64,000 bases of DNA from NCBI RefSeq assembly GCF_008710155.1, contig NZ_VYPZ01000008.1:1-64000 (forward strand), written 5' to 3'. Below the pieces are notes generated by a model. The model saw nothing but the letters and a program-made list of their open reading frames with translations, made no database searches and had not been told where the DNA came from. The translations under genes were made by a program, and so were the position numbers. Position 1 is the stretch's first letter; every line of letters begins with the position of its first letter. This document shows, piece by piece, positions 1-7,019 of this stretch. This DNA comes from Sphingobium limneticum. Lineage in GTDB: Bacteria > Pseudomonadota > Alphaproteobacteria > Sphingomonadales > Sphingomonadaceae.

Positions 1-38
1 ACCCCCCCCTTTTGCCTATCGGACGCCCCCTGACTGGC

Positions 39-64
39 GGCCGCTGATTTGGCGGCCCTTTTTT
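39..64 (+). terminator. Rho-independent terminator upstream of rpmH
   Basis: GGCCGC pairs with GCGGCC across a seven-base loop and is followed by C and six Ts. It lies about 40 bases before rpmH, so it probably ends a transcript entering from the left edge of the window or attenuates one reading into rpmH. Confidence 0.7.
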
Positions 65-103
65 GTCACGCCTGATTCTCTATTTGTTTTTGAGGAATGA
101 ACG

Positions 104-238
104 ATGAAGCGCACTTTTCAGCCGAGCAATCTGGTTCGGAAGCGCCGTCACGGTTTTCGCGCCCGCATGGCGACCCCCGGTGGCCGCAATGTGATTCGCG
201 CGCGCCGTTCGCGCGGCCGCAAGAGCCTGAGCGCCTGA
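104..238 (+). CDS. rpmH: 50S ribosomal protein L34
   Basis: Encodes a 44-residue, strongly basic protein beginning [19 protein letters not shown] and ending in RGRKSLSA, which is the L34 signature over its full length. L34 is a component of the large ribosomal subunit near the exit tunnel. A TGAGGAA ribosome-binding site precedes the ATG. The gene is too short for most length cut-offs and lies in a different frame from a spurious longer reading that begins at 97. It heads the classic rpmH-rnpA-yidD-yidC-engB block, in which rnpA starts only about 30 bases downstream. Identification is secure. Confidence 0.97.
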   Translation: MKRTFQPSNLVRKRRHGFRARMATPGGRNVIRARRSRGRKSLSA

Positions 239-270
239 TTTCAACGCCCGAAAATGCTGCTGCGCCGGCC

Positions 271-702
271 ATGATGGTCCGGCGCGCGGATTTTCTGGCG
301 GCGAATCGCGGACGCCGCGCGCCGATGCCGGGCTTTGTCCTGCTGGTGCGTGAGCGTGGCGACGGCGATCCGGCGATGCGTTATGGCATCACGGTCACCA
401 AGAAAGTAGGCGGCGCTGTCATCCGCAATCGGATGAAGCGCCGTTTTCGTGTCCTGGCGCGTGAGCTGCTGCCGCTGCACGGCATCGCCGGGGCGGATCA
501 TGTGCTGATCGGCCGGGATGGCGGTATCGAGCGCGATTTCAGCCTGCTGCATGCCGAATTGGGCAAGGCGCTGGGCAAGATCATGGCGCGCCCGATCGAC
601 CCGCCGCGCGATCCTTCGCGCACCGGCGGCAAGACAAGGGGCCGTGGCCGCCCCTCCCGCGACCAGCAGAAGCAGACCGCCAGGCAGGAAAATGGGGCGT
701 GA
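271..702 (+). CDS. rnpA: Ribonuclease P protein component
   Basis: Protein subunit of RNase P, which helps the catalytic RNA remove tRNA 5' leaders. The 143-residue product carries the family core: an ADFLAANRG start, the ITVTKKVGGAVIRNRMKRRFR RNA-binding segment (about residues 44-65) and a basic tail. The tail, rich in R, K and Q, is longer than in enteric homologues. I chose ATG 271 because translation from further upstream would overlap rpmH and add residues with no family similarity; ATG 274 is equally possible. The stop overlaps the GTG start of yidD by two bases, so the two are probably translationally coupled. Confidence 0.92.
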   Translation: MMVRRADFLAANRGRRAPMPGFVLLVRERGDGDPAMRYGITVTKKVGGAVIRNRMKRRFRVLARELLPLHGIAGADHVLIGRDGGIERDFSLLHAELGKALGKIMARPIDPPRDPSRTGGKTRGRGRPSRDQQKQTARQENGA

Positions 703-911
703 TCGCCCGCCTGCTGATCCTGATCGCGCGCTTCTGGCAGGTCGGCCCTTCCCGCATCCTGCCCCCCACCTGCCGCTACGCCCCATCCTGTTCGGAATAT
801 ACTATTCAGGCGATCCGCAAATATGGCGCGATCAAGGGTAGCTGGCTGGGGTTCAAGCGGCTAATGCGATGCCACCCATGGGGCGGCTCGGGCTACGATC
901 CCGTTCCCTGA
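699..911 (+). CDS. yidD: Membrane protein insertion efficiency factor YidD
   Basis: A 70-residue protein with the YidD/DUF37 signature: PTCRYAPSCSEYTIQAI and a terminal HPWGGSGYDPVP, with three conserved cysteines. It is thought to act at the inner membrane through an amphipathic helix, assisting YidC-dependent insertion. It starts at a GTG that overlaps the rnpA stop codon and is followed 32 bases later by yidC, so the gene order itself supports the call. Confidence 0.95.
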   Translation: MIARLLILIARFWQVGPSRILPPTCRYAPSCSEYTIQAIRKYGAIKGSWLGFKRLMRCHPWGGSGYDPVP

Positions 912-943
912 CGATATAGACATAAGACGGCGGAGCCGAACAA

Positions 944-2644
944 GTGGACGATAAGAAGAATATCATTCTGGCGGTGCTGCTGACCGCAGCGATCCTGTTC
1001 GGCTGGCCCTATGTCTCGCATTATGTCTTCCCGGCGGCCAATCCGCCCGTCACGAAGATCGAAGGCGGCAAGACCACCCCGGTCGCCGCCCCCGGCACCG
1101 ACACGGCCGACGGCTCTGCCGTGATTCGCGATCGCGCGATCGTGCTGAAGGAAAGCCCCCGCGTGCCGATCCGCACGCCCAAGCTGACCGGCTCCATCAA
1201 CCTGAAGGGCGCGCGCATCGACGATATCGTGCTGCCGACCTACAGCGAGACGATCGCCAAGGATTCGCCCGCCGTCCGCCTCTACAGCCCGTCGGGCACG
1301 GCAGATGCCTATTTCGCCGGCTTCGGCTGGCAGGGCGAAGGCCTCAAGACGCCGAACAAGGACACGGTCTGGACCGCGCAGGGCAGCGCACTGACGCCGA
1401 CCAGCCCCGTCACCCTGACTTGGAACAATGGCGCTGGCCAGACTTTCGAAATCCGCCTGTCGGTCGATGAAAATTACATGATCTCGGCCGCGCAGAAGGT
1501 GTCGAACACGGGCGCCGGCGCGGTGGGCGTGAAGCCTTACAGCTATATCAGCCGCACCGGCATTCCCAAGGATCCCGACACCTGGACCATCCATGTCGGC
1601 CCGATGGGCGTGTTCAACGGCGCCGCCAATTATGACGTGAATTACAAGGATCTGGACAAGGGCCCGTCGACCCAGAGCTTCCAGTCCAAGGGTGGCTGGA
1701 TCGGCTTCACCGACAAATATTGGCTGTCCGCGCTGGTCCCGGCCACCGATGCCGATTTCGCCGGTCAGTTCCGCAAGGGCGCCGGCACCCAATATCAGGC
1801 CGACGCCGCGCTTGGCTCGACGATGCTCGCGCCGGGCAAGGCCGCGACCCAGTCCATCCGCCTGTTCGTAGGCGCCAAGGAAGTGAAGACGCTGCAAGCC
1901 TATGAGCGTGCCGGCGTGCCTTTGTTCGACCGCGCGATCGACTGGGGCTGGTTCTACTGGTTCGAGCAGCCGATCTTCGCGCTGCTGCACTGGCTGTTCG
2001 AAACGCTGGGCAATTTCGGCGTGGCGATCATCTGCCTGACCTTCTGCGTCCGCGCTCTCATGTTCCCGGTCGCCCAGCGCCAGTTCGCCAGCATGGCAGC
2101 GATGCGCGCGGTGCAGCCCAAGATGAAGCTGCTGCAGGAGAAATATAAGGACGACAAGCAGCAGCTTCAGGTCAAGATGATGGAGCTGTACAAGCAGGAA
2201 AAGGTGAACCCGCTTGCCGGCTGCCTGCCCATCTTCATCCAGATCCCGATCTTCTTCGCGCTTTACAAGGTGTTGCAGCTGACGATCGAAATGCGTCACC
2301 AGCCCTTCGTGCTGTGGATCAAGGATCTGTCCGCGCCCGATCCGCTGCATATCCTCAACCTCTTCGGCCTGCTGCCCTTCACCCCGCCCTCCTTCCTGGC
2401 GATCGGTGTGCTGGCGCTGCTGCTGGGGATCAGCATGTACTTCCAGTTCAAGTTGAACCCGGCCCAGATGGACCCGATGCAGCAGCAGATCTTCTCGATC
2501 ATGCCGTGGATGATGATGTTCATCATGGCGCCGTTCGCGGCCGGCCTGCTGGTCTACTGGATTACCAACAACTGCCTGTCGATGGCGCAGCAATGGTGGC
2601 TTTATCGCAAGCACCCAGTCCCTGCTCCCGCGACGGCGAAGTAA
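944..2644 (+). CDS. yidC: Membrane protein insertase YidC
   Basis: A 566-residue inner-membrane insertase of the Gram-negative long form. An N-terminal transmembrane helix (about residues 5-22) is followed by a large periplasmic domain (to about 340) and then the conserved five-helix insertase core. The core contains the hydrophilic-groove arginine in CVRALMFP (about residue 369), the cytoplasmic coiled region MKLLQEKYKDDKQQLQ and the CLPIFIQIPIFFALYKVL helix. It inserts membrane proteins alone or with SecYEG. Translation starts at GTG 944. The gene sits in the expected position after yidD. Confidence 0.96.
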   Translation: MDDKKNIILAVLLTAAILFGWPYVSHYVFPAANPPVTKIEGGKTTPVAAPGTDTADGSAVIRDRAIVLKESPRVPIRTPKLTGSINLKGARIDDIVLPTYSETIAKDSPAVRLYSPSGTADAYFAGFGWQGEGLKTPNKDTVWTAQGSALTPTSPVTLTWNNGAGQTFEIRLSVDENYMISAAQKVSNTGAGAVGVKPYSYISRTGIPKDPDTWTIHVGPMGVFNGAANYDVNYKDLDKGPSTQSFQSKGGWIGFTDKYWLSALVPATDADFAGQFRKGAGTQYQADAALGSTMLAPGKAATQSIRLFVGAKEVKTLQAYERAGVPLFDRAIDWGWFYWFEQPIFALLHWLFETLGNFGVAIICLTFCVRALMFPVAQRQFASMAAMRAVQPKMKLLQEKYKDDKQQLQVKMMELYKQEKVNPLAGCLPIFIQIPIFFALYKVLQLTIEMRHQPFVLWIKDLSAPDPLHILNLFGLLPFTPPSFLAIGVLALLLGISMYFQFKLNPAQMDPMQQQIFSIMPWMMMFIMAPFAAGLLVYWITNNCLSMAQQWWLYRKHPVPAPATAK

Positions 2645-2659
2645 ATCGCGGCACCACGC

Positions 2660-2723
2660 CCGTTCGTTTCGAGCTTGTCGAGAAACGGGTGCCAACGGTT
2701 CTCGACAAGCTCGAACCGAACGG
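2660..2723. repeat. REP-like inverted doublet between yidC and engB
   Basis: Two near-identical arms of about 27 bases (2660-2687 and 2697-2723) face each other. Each contains TTCGAGCTTGTCGAGAA, itself partly palindromic. The element ends eight bases before the engB ATG, so the engB leader RNA would carry a large hairpin. The TTCGAG...TCGAGAA type of palindrome is, as I recall, a dispersed intergenic repeat in sphingomonads. Confidence 0.75.
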
Positions 2724-2731
2724 AGTGTGGA

Positions 2732-3379
2732 ATGACAGAAGAAGACAACACCGCCCTGATCGAGGAAGCCCGCAAGGTCTTTTCCGGCCCCATCGCCTTC
2801 CTCAAATCCGCGCCGACGCTGGATTTCCTGCCGGACATGGCGGTGAATGAAGTCGCCTTTGCCGGCCGGTCCAATGTGGGCAAATCATCGCTGCTGAACG
2901 CGCTGACCAACCGCAATGGTCTGGCCCGCACGTCCAACACGCCGGGCCGCACGCAGGAATTGAACTTCTTCGACGTTGGCGAGCCGCTGCGCTTCCGCCT
3001 GGTCGACATGCCGGGCTATGGCTATGCCAAGGCGCCCAAGGATATCGTGCGCAAATGGAAGTTCCTGGTGAACGACTATCTGCGCGGACGTGCGGCATTG
3101 AAGCGCGCACTGGTGCTGATCGACAGCCGCCACGGCATCAAGGATGTCGATACCGACATGCTGGACATGCTGGACGGCGCAGCGGTCAGCTATCGCATCA
3201 TCCTGACCAAGAGCGACAAGATCAAGGCCAGCGAACTGGCCGCCGTGATGCAGCAGACGGCCGACGCGATCCGCAAGCGCCCCGCCGCCCATCCCGACAT
3301 CATCGCCACATCGAGCGAAAAGGGCATGGGTATTCCCGAACTGCGCGCCGCGGTTCTGGAAGCCGTCAGTCAGGGATAA
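2732..3379 (+). CDS. engB: Ribosome biogenesis GTP-binding protein EngB/YsxC
   Basis: A 215-residue TRAFAC-class GTPase needed for late assembly of the 50S subunit. Visible motifs are G1 GRSNVGKSS (about residue 44), the switch-I threonine in SNTPGRTQ, G3 DMPGYGYAK (about 91), G4 TKSD (about 158) and G5 ATSS. I start at ATG 2732, which is followed by typical acidic N-terminal sequence. A longer in-frame reading from 2675 only translates the repeat element upstream. The gene usually ends the yidC block in alphaproteobacteria. Confidence 0.94.
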   Translation: MTEEDNTALIEEARKVFSGPIAFLKSAPTLDFLPDMAVNEVAFAGRSNVGKSSLLNALTNRNGLARTSNTPGRTQELNFFDVGEPLRFRLVDMPGYGYAKAPKDIVRKWKFLVNDYLRGRAALKRALVLIDSRHGIKDVDTDMLDMLDGAAVSYRIILTKSDKIKASELAAVMQQTADAIRKRPAAHPDIIATSSEKGMGIPELRAAVLEAVSQG

Positions 3380-3385
3380 ATCGCC

Positions 3386-3688
3386 ATGGCCGACGACGAT
3401 TATGTCTATGACGAAGCCAGCGGCGAATGGATCAGCGCCGCTGATGCCGCTGCGCAGCCGGATGCATCAGCGGCCGTGGAGGTGCGCGATTCGGTCGGCA
3501 ACTTGCTGGCCGACGGCGATCAGGTGACGTTGATCAAGGATCTGACCGTCAAGGGGGCTGGCCAGACATTGAAGCGCGGGACGCTCATCAAATCGATCCG
3601 CCTGACCGGCGACGCGCAAGAGATCGACTGCCGGTATGACGGGATCAAGGGCCTCGTCCTGCGCGCAGAGTTCGTGCGCAAGCGGTGA
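3386..3688 (+). CDS. PhnA/YjdM-family C-terminal domain protein without zinc ribbon
   Basis: A 100-residue protein whose residues 32-100 match the PhnA/YjdM C-terminal SH3-like domain (VRDSVGNLLADGDQVTLIKDL, then LKRGTLIKSIRL, then EFVRKR). Ordinary family members begin with a four-cysteine zinc ribbon. Here the equivalent stretch (YVYDEASGEWISAADAA) keeps the Y-x-Y and W positions but has no cysteine. Despite the phn name, no phosphonate genes are nearby and the biochemical role is unknown. It lies six bases after engB and is probably co-transcribed with it. Confidence 0.8.
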   Translation: MADDDYVYDEASGEWISAADAAAQPDASAAVEVRDSVGNLLADGDQVTLIKDLTVKGAGQTLKRGTLIKSIRLTGDAQEIDCRYDGIKGLVLRAEFVRKR

Positions 3689-3728
3689 GTGGGGATCGGG
3701 GTCGGACAAAAGCGGACATCATGATATC

Positions 3729-3818
3729 GTCATCCCGGGCTTGACCCGGGATCCCGCTTTTCTCCCAAGTCAGGCTTGAAGAAGGCAGCGGGGCCCCGGG
3801 TCAAGCCCGGGGTGACGA
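3729..3818. repeat. REP-like inverted doublet (CCCGGGCTTGACCCGGG type)
   Basis: The segment GTCATCCCGGGCTTGACC at 3729 is repeated in inverse orientation ending at 3818 (GGGTCAAGCCCGGGGTGAC). The two arms are separated by about 28 bases. Each arm contains its own CCCGGG...CCCGGG dyad. It fills most of the gap between the PhnA-like gene and the convergent ThpR gene and may act as a bidirectional terminator. Confidence 0.75.
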
Positions 3819-3851
3819 CCAATCGAACCGCCCGCTCCCAATCCCAGCCCC

Positions 3852-4403
3852 TCAAAACAACCTATATTGCGCGTCGCCTTGCAGCTTCCATGTGCCGACC
3901 GTCTCGTGCCGGGTACGGCCGACATGGCTGCACACCAGCACCAGCTCCTCTACCCGCCAGCCGAAACCGTCGATGCGCCGTTGCGCCGGCGGTCCGTCGC
4001 GATAAAAAAGCGTCTGGTGCGGGCTGAATGTCCAGTCTTCGCGCGCGGGCGCCGCCGACCGTTTCAGCGCATCGGCCACCTGCCGCTGTAACCGCGCCAG
4101 CGCCGCATTGCTGCGTGATGGTCGCAGCGCCGCCGATCGTCCGCCATAGCTCAGCCGGTCGAGCAGCAGATCGAACGGATCGGCCATGATCCGGGTCGCC
4201 ACGCTGCCCAGCGTGTCGATCAATCCCTGTGGATAAGTCGCGACGTCAGCGGATATGCCCAACGTCACATGCTGATGCGCGGGCAATATGCGCGCCTGCC
4301 CGCCTGCCAATATCTCCGCATAATGGTCGATCTGACGCGCGACCACCGGCGGCGGCTTTACCGCGAAGAACAGGCGATAGGCGGGTGCGGCCCGGCGTCC
4401 CAT
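3852..4403 (-). CDS. thpR: RNA 2',3'-cyclic phosphodiesterase / 2'-5' RNA ligase family (ThpR-like)
   Basis: A 183-residue member of the 2H phosphoesterase superfamily. It has the two diagnostic histidine motifs, HVTLG (H45, T47) and HQTLFY (H129, T131), spaced as in ThpR/LigT, and the N-terminal RLFFAVKPP strand. Family members hydrolyse 2',3'-cyclic phosphates on RNA or join 2'-5' ends in vitro; the in vivo substrate is uncertain. I start at the ATG at 4403 because the upstream reading has no family similarity. It is divergent from the gene at 4531, leaving a shared promoter region of 127 bases. Confidence 0.85.
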   Translation of the reverse strand: MGRRAAPAYRLFFAVKPPPVVARQIDHYAEILAGGQARILPAHQHVTLGISADVATYPQGLIDTLGSVATRIMADPFDLLLDRLSYGGRSAALRPSRSNAALARLQRQVADALKRSAAPAREDWTFSPHQTLFYRDGPPAQRRIDGFGWRVEELVLVCSHVGRTRHETVGTWKLQGDAQYRLF

Positions 4404-4530
4404 GATGATGCTTCCCGAATCAAGGCAATTTTGTTCTTTATATGTTCTTACCTCGCCCGTGTCGATCCGTTCAGGAACCCGAATCGCCTCATCCTGCGTT
4501 GGGACTCCATCGAGGAAAGGAGTGAGGCCC

Positions 4531-4974
4531 ATGCAGCACACCATCGCCAGTCTGGCCGAGAAAATGCAGCATATCGATTTCGCGATGCTGTCGACCCATA
4601 CGGAGGACGGCCATATCGGCGCCCGACCGATGAGCAACAATCAGGATGTCGCCCATGGCGGCGACAGTTTCTACTTCACCACCGAAGATACGCTGATGGT
4701 GCGGGATATCGAGCGCGACCCCCGCGTCAGCCTGTCCTTCCACGGCAAGAGCGGCCTGTTCGGTCAGCGCCCGCTATTCATCGCGCTGGAGGGGCGCGCG
4801 GATCTGGTTCGTGATCGCAATCAATTTGCCGACCATTGGAACCCCGATCTGGAACTGTGGTTCGCTGATGGCGTCGATACGCCCGGCCTGGTGATGATCC
4901 ATGTGCATGCCGAGCGCGCCCATTATTGGGATGGGCAGGATGAAGGCGAACTGGAAATCGACGTGATGCATTGA
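4531..4974 (+). CDS. Pyridoxamine 5'-phosphate oxidase-family flavin-binding protein
   Basis: A 147-residue split-barrel protein of the general-stress-protein-26 type: FAMLSTHTEDGHIGARPMSN, then FYFTTEDTLMVRDIERDPRVSLSF, then an acidic C-terminus. Such proteins bind FMN or related flavins; the substrate of this one is unknown. The ATG at 4531 follows a strong AGGAAAGGAG ribosome-binding site; a longer upstream reading would begin inside the divergent thpR start. The stop codon overlaps the start of the DoxX gene (TGATG), implying translational coupling. Confidence 0.85.
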   Translation: MQHTIASLAEKMQHIDFAMLSTHTEDGHIGARPMSNNQDVAHGGDSFYFTTEDTLMVRDIERDPRVSLSFHGKSGLFGQRPLFIALEGRADLVRDRNQFADHWNPDLELWFADGVDTPGLVMIHVHAERAHYWDGQDEGELEIDVMH

Positions 4975-5375
4975 TGCCGACGCGCGGCCGGACCATCGCT
5001 CGCCTGGTACTGGCCGCCGCCTATCTGGTGGCGGGCATCGCGCATCTGACGCGGCCGGCCGGCTTCCTGGCGATCACGCCGCACTGGGTGCCGGCGCCCG
5101 AATTGGTCGTGGCGCTGACGGGTGTTGCGGAACTGGCCGGCGCGATCGGGCTGATGATCCCGCGCCTGCGGGGGGCGGCCGGCATCGGGCTGGCGCTCTA
5201 TGCGCTGTGCGTGTGGCCGGCGAACATCAACCACGCCCTGAACGATATCCCGCTAGGCGGTACGCATCTGAGCTGGTGGTATCATGGTCCGCGGCTCGCG
5301 TTGCAGCCGGTCATCATCTGGTGGGCGCTGTGGGCCAGCGGCGTCACCGACTGGCCGTTCCGGCGTCGGCGTTAG
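4974..5375 (+). CDS. DoxX-family inner-membrane protein
   Basis: A 133-residue protein with four predicted transmembrane helices (about residues 8-25, 42-62, 66-84 and 102-122) and the DoxX-like signature YLVAGIAHLTRPAGF followed by PELVVALTGVAELAGAIGL. Family members are small quinone-associated or redox-related membrane proteins, but no function can be assigned here. Its ATG overlaps the stop of the upstream flavin-binding gene, so the two probably form an operon. It ends tail-to-tail with the metallophosphoesterase, overlapping it by four bases. Confidence 0.82.
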   Translation: MPTRGRTIARLVLAAAYLVAGIAHLTRPAGFLAITPHWVPAPELVVALTGVAELAGAIGLMIPRLRGAAGIGLALYALCVWPANINHALNDIPLGGTHLSWWYHGPRLALQPVIIWWALWASGVTDWPFRRRR

Positions 5376-6103
5376 ACCTGAATCAGGGCATAAGGACGGT
5401 CGAACTTCTGCGACACCACGAACTGCGCGCAATTATAGACGGGGACGCCGCGCGGCGTCTTGCCCTCGAACGCGCCGCGATGGGCATGGCCATGGACGGC
5501 AAAGCGCACATTGTCGAACCGGTCGATCGCGTCGGCCAGCCGGGACGAGCCGAGGAACGGGAAAATCTCCGGCGGCTCGCCCACCACCGTCTCCTGAATC
5601 GGCGCATAATGCAGCACGGCGACGACCCGATCGGTGCGCAGCGATCGCAGGGCGTTTTCCAGCTTGCGCGCCTCATTGATCGATTCCTCGACGAAGCCCT
5701 TGATCGCGCTTTCGCCGAACGCGCCCAGCTCACCCCGGCCGAACCCGCCGACAAAGCCCTTCACGCCCGCAAAGCCGACGCCCTTTATCTCCACCGCCTG
5801 TTCGTCCAGCACGGTGACGCCCGCGCCGTGCAGGATGCGGGCAACCTCTTCGGGCTGGCCGCATTCATGATCATGATTGCCCAGCACTGCGACGATCGGA
5901 ATGGTGCAGGCGTGCAGATCCTCGGCCAATATCTCGGCCTCGCGCGTCTTGCCGAAATTGGTGAGGTCGCCGCATAGCGCCAGCACATCGGCCTTCTGCG
6001 AAATCTCCGCGAACATATCGCGATATTTATGCTCCGACTGATCGGTCACATGCAGGTCGCCGATCGCGGCGATCGTCAGGCTGCCTTCATTTGTTGCGGT
6101 CAT
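5372..6103 (-). CDS. Calcineurin-like metallophosphoesterase
   Basis: A 243-residue protein with all core metal-binding motifs of the family in order: GDLHVTD (D16, H18), CGDLTNFG, LGNHDHE and HGHAHRG. This predicts a dinuclear metal centre that hydrolyses a phosphomono- or diester; the substrate is not evident. No signal peptide is seen, so it should be cytoplasmic. The chosen ATG at 6103 lies within the last codons of the nucleotidyltransferase gene upstream, a 17-base overlap on the same strand that strongly suggests coupled expression of the pair. Confidence 0.88.
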   Translation of the reverse strand: MTATNEGSLTIAAIGDLHVTDQSEHKYRDMFAEISQKADVLALCGDLTNFGKTREAEILAEDLHACTIPIVAVLGNHDHECGQPEEVARILHGAGVTVLDEQAVEIKGVGFAGVKGFVGGFGRGELGAFGESAIKGFVEESINEARKLENALRSLRTDRVVAVLHYAPIQETVVGEPPEIFPFLGSSRLADAIDRFDNVRFAVHGHAHRGAFEGKTPRGVPVYNCAQFVVSQKFDRPYALIQV

Positions 6104-6860
6104 GACTTTCCTCCAGTCCCTTGCCCACGACATCGGCAAAACCCCATTCGGTGATGTCGACCAGATAGTCGCGGGGCGACAGCAGCCGTCCCCGGCAGAC
6201 GCGAATCTTGGGCACGGGCAGTTCTGCGCGGGTTTGCAGCCGGCCCAATAATTCCTCGAACAGCCAGAGCGGAATGCAATGGCGTTCGGTCGGATAGATG
6301 AAGCGGAAATTGAGCAGCGCGATCAGCAGCAATTCCCAATGCAATTCCATGGCATCCAGCAGCCGCTGCCAGTCGATCGCCTCATATTGTTTCAGGATCA
6401 TGTGCGCGACGTCCGCGCCGTCATAGCGATAACGATCCTGGATGAAGAGCTTCGACAGGATGAATTCGGTCGGCGGGGTGATGCGGACGCGGGTGCCATA
6501 GACGTCGGCATGGGCGCTATCGCGAAACCATTCCTCCGTCACCGGCAGACTGGCAGACGAGATATTGTAGATGACGTCGAAAAAATGGCCGTCTTTCCAC
6601 ACCTTGCCGATCCAGCGTTCGTCCTCGAACTCCACTTCATGGCCCAACTGCTTGAAATGGGCGAGGATACGAGGCGCGTCGCCGGCCTTGCAGAATACGT
6701 CCAGATCCTTGGTCGGCCGCACGATGCCGGTCAGGCAACCCAGCGCATAAGTGCCCGACAGCATGAAGGGGATCTCCGACGCGACCAGTTCGGCCAGACT
6801 GTCGGCGTAGAATTGCTTCGCTTCGGGCGGCGGATCGAAGGTGGCGGGATCAATCGTCAT
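6087..6860 (-). CDS. Nucleotidyltransferase-fold protein of unknown substrate
   Basis: A 257-residue protein with a minimal nucleotidyltransferase core near the N-terminus: FMLSGTYALG followed by PTKDLDVF, which supplies the paired aspartates expected to bind metal, and a later FDVIYN strand. The C-terminal half is helical, with a long LHWELLLIALLNFRFIY helix. It resembles uncharacterised bacterial nucleotidyltransferases rather than tRNA or DNA polymerases. The ATG at 6860 has a GGAGAGAAGG ribosome-binding site. It overlaps the downstream metallophosphoesterase, so one may add and the other remove a phosphate-linked group; this is inference. Confidence 0.75.
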   Translation of the reverse strand: MTIDPATFDPPPEAKQFYADSLAELVASEIPFMLSGTYALGCLTGIVRPTKDLDVFCKAGDAPRILAHFKQLGHEVEFEDERWIGKVWKDGHFFDVIYNISSASLPVTEEWFRDSAHADVYGTRVRITPPTEFILSKLFIQDRYRYDGADVAHMILKQYEAIDWQRLLDAMELHWELLLIALLNFRFIYPTERHCIPLWLFEELLGRLQTRAELPVPKIRVCRGRLLSPRDYLVDITEWGFADVVGKGLEESHDRNK

Positions 6861-7019
6861 CGGGGCAACCTTCTCTCCATGGGAGCAAGGGGAACGGGCG
6901 GCGACGCGCTTCCGTTCCACCTGCGGCCCTCCCCCAAAGGTAGGCGGTTGTCTTTCGGGGCCAGCGGCTTAGGGTGCGCGTCCATCCCGTAACAAACAAT
7001 CTATCATCGGCGAGGCGGC

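Noticed and set aside
97..270. Longer rnpA start overlapping rpmH
   Set aside because: It would translate rpmH in the wrong frame; similarity to RnpA begins near 271.
893..2695. 600-codon minus-strand reading frame opposite yidC
   Set aside because: Antisense to a well-conserved yidC; its H/R/Q-rich composition is typical of a GC-rich shadow frame.
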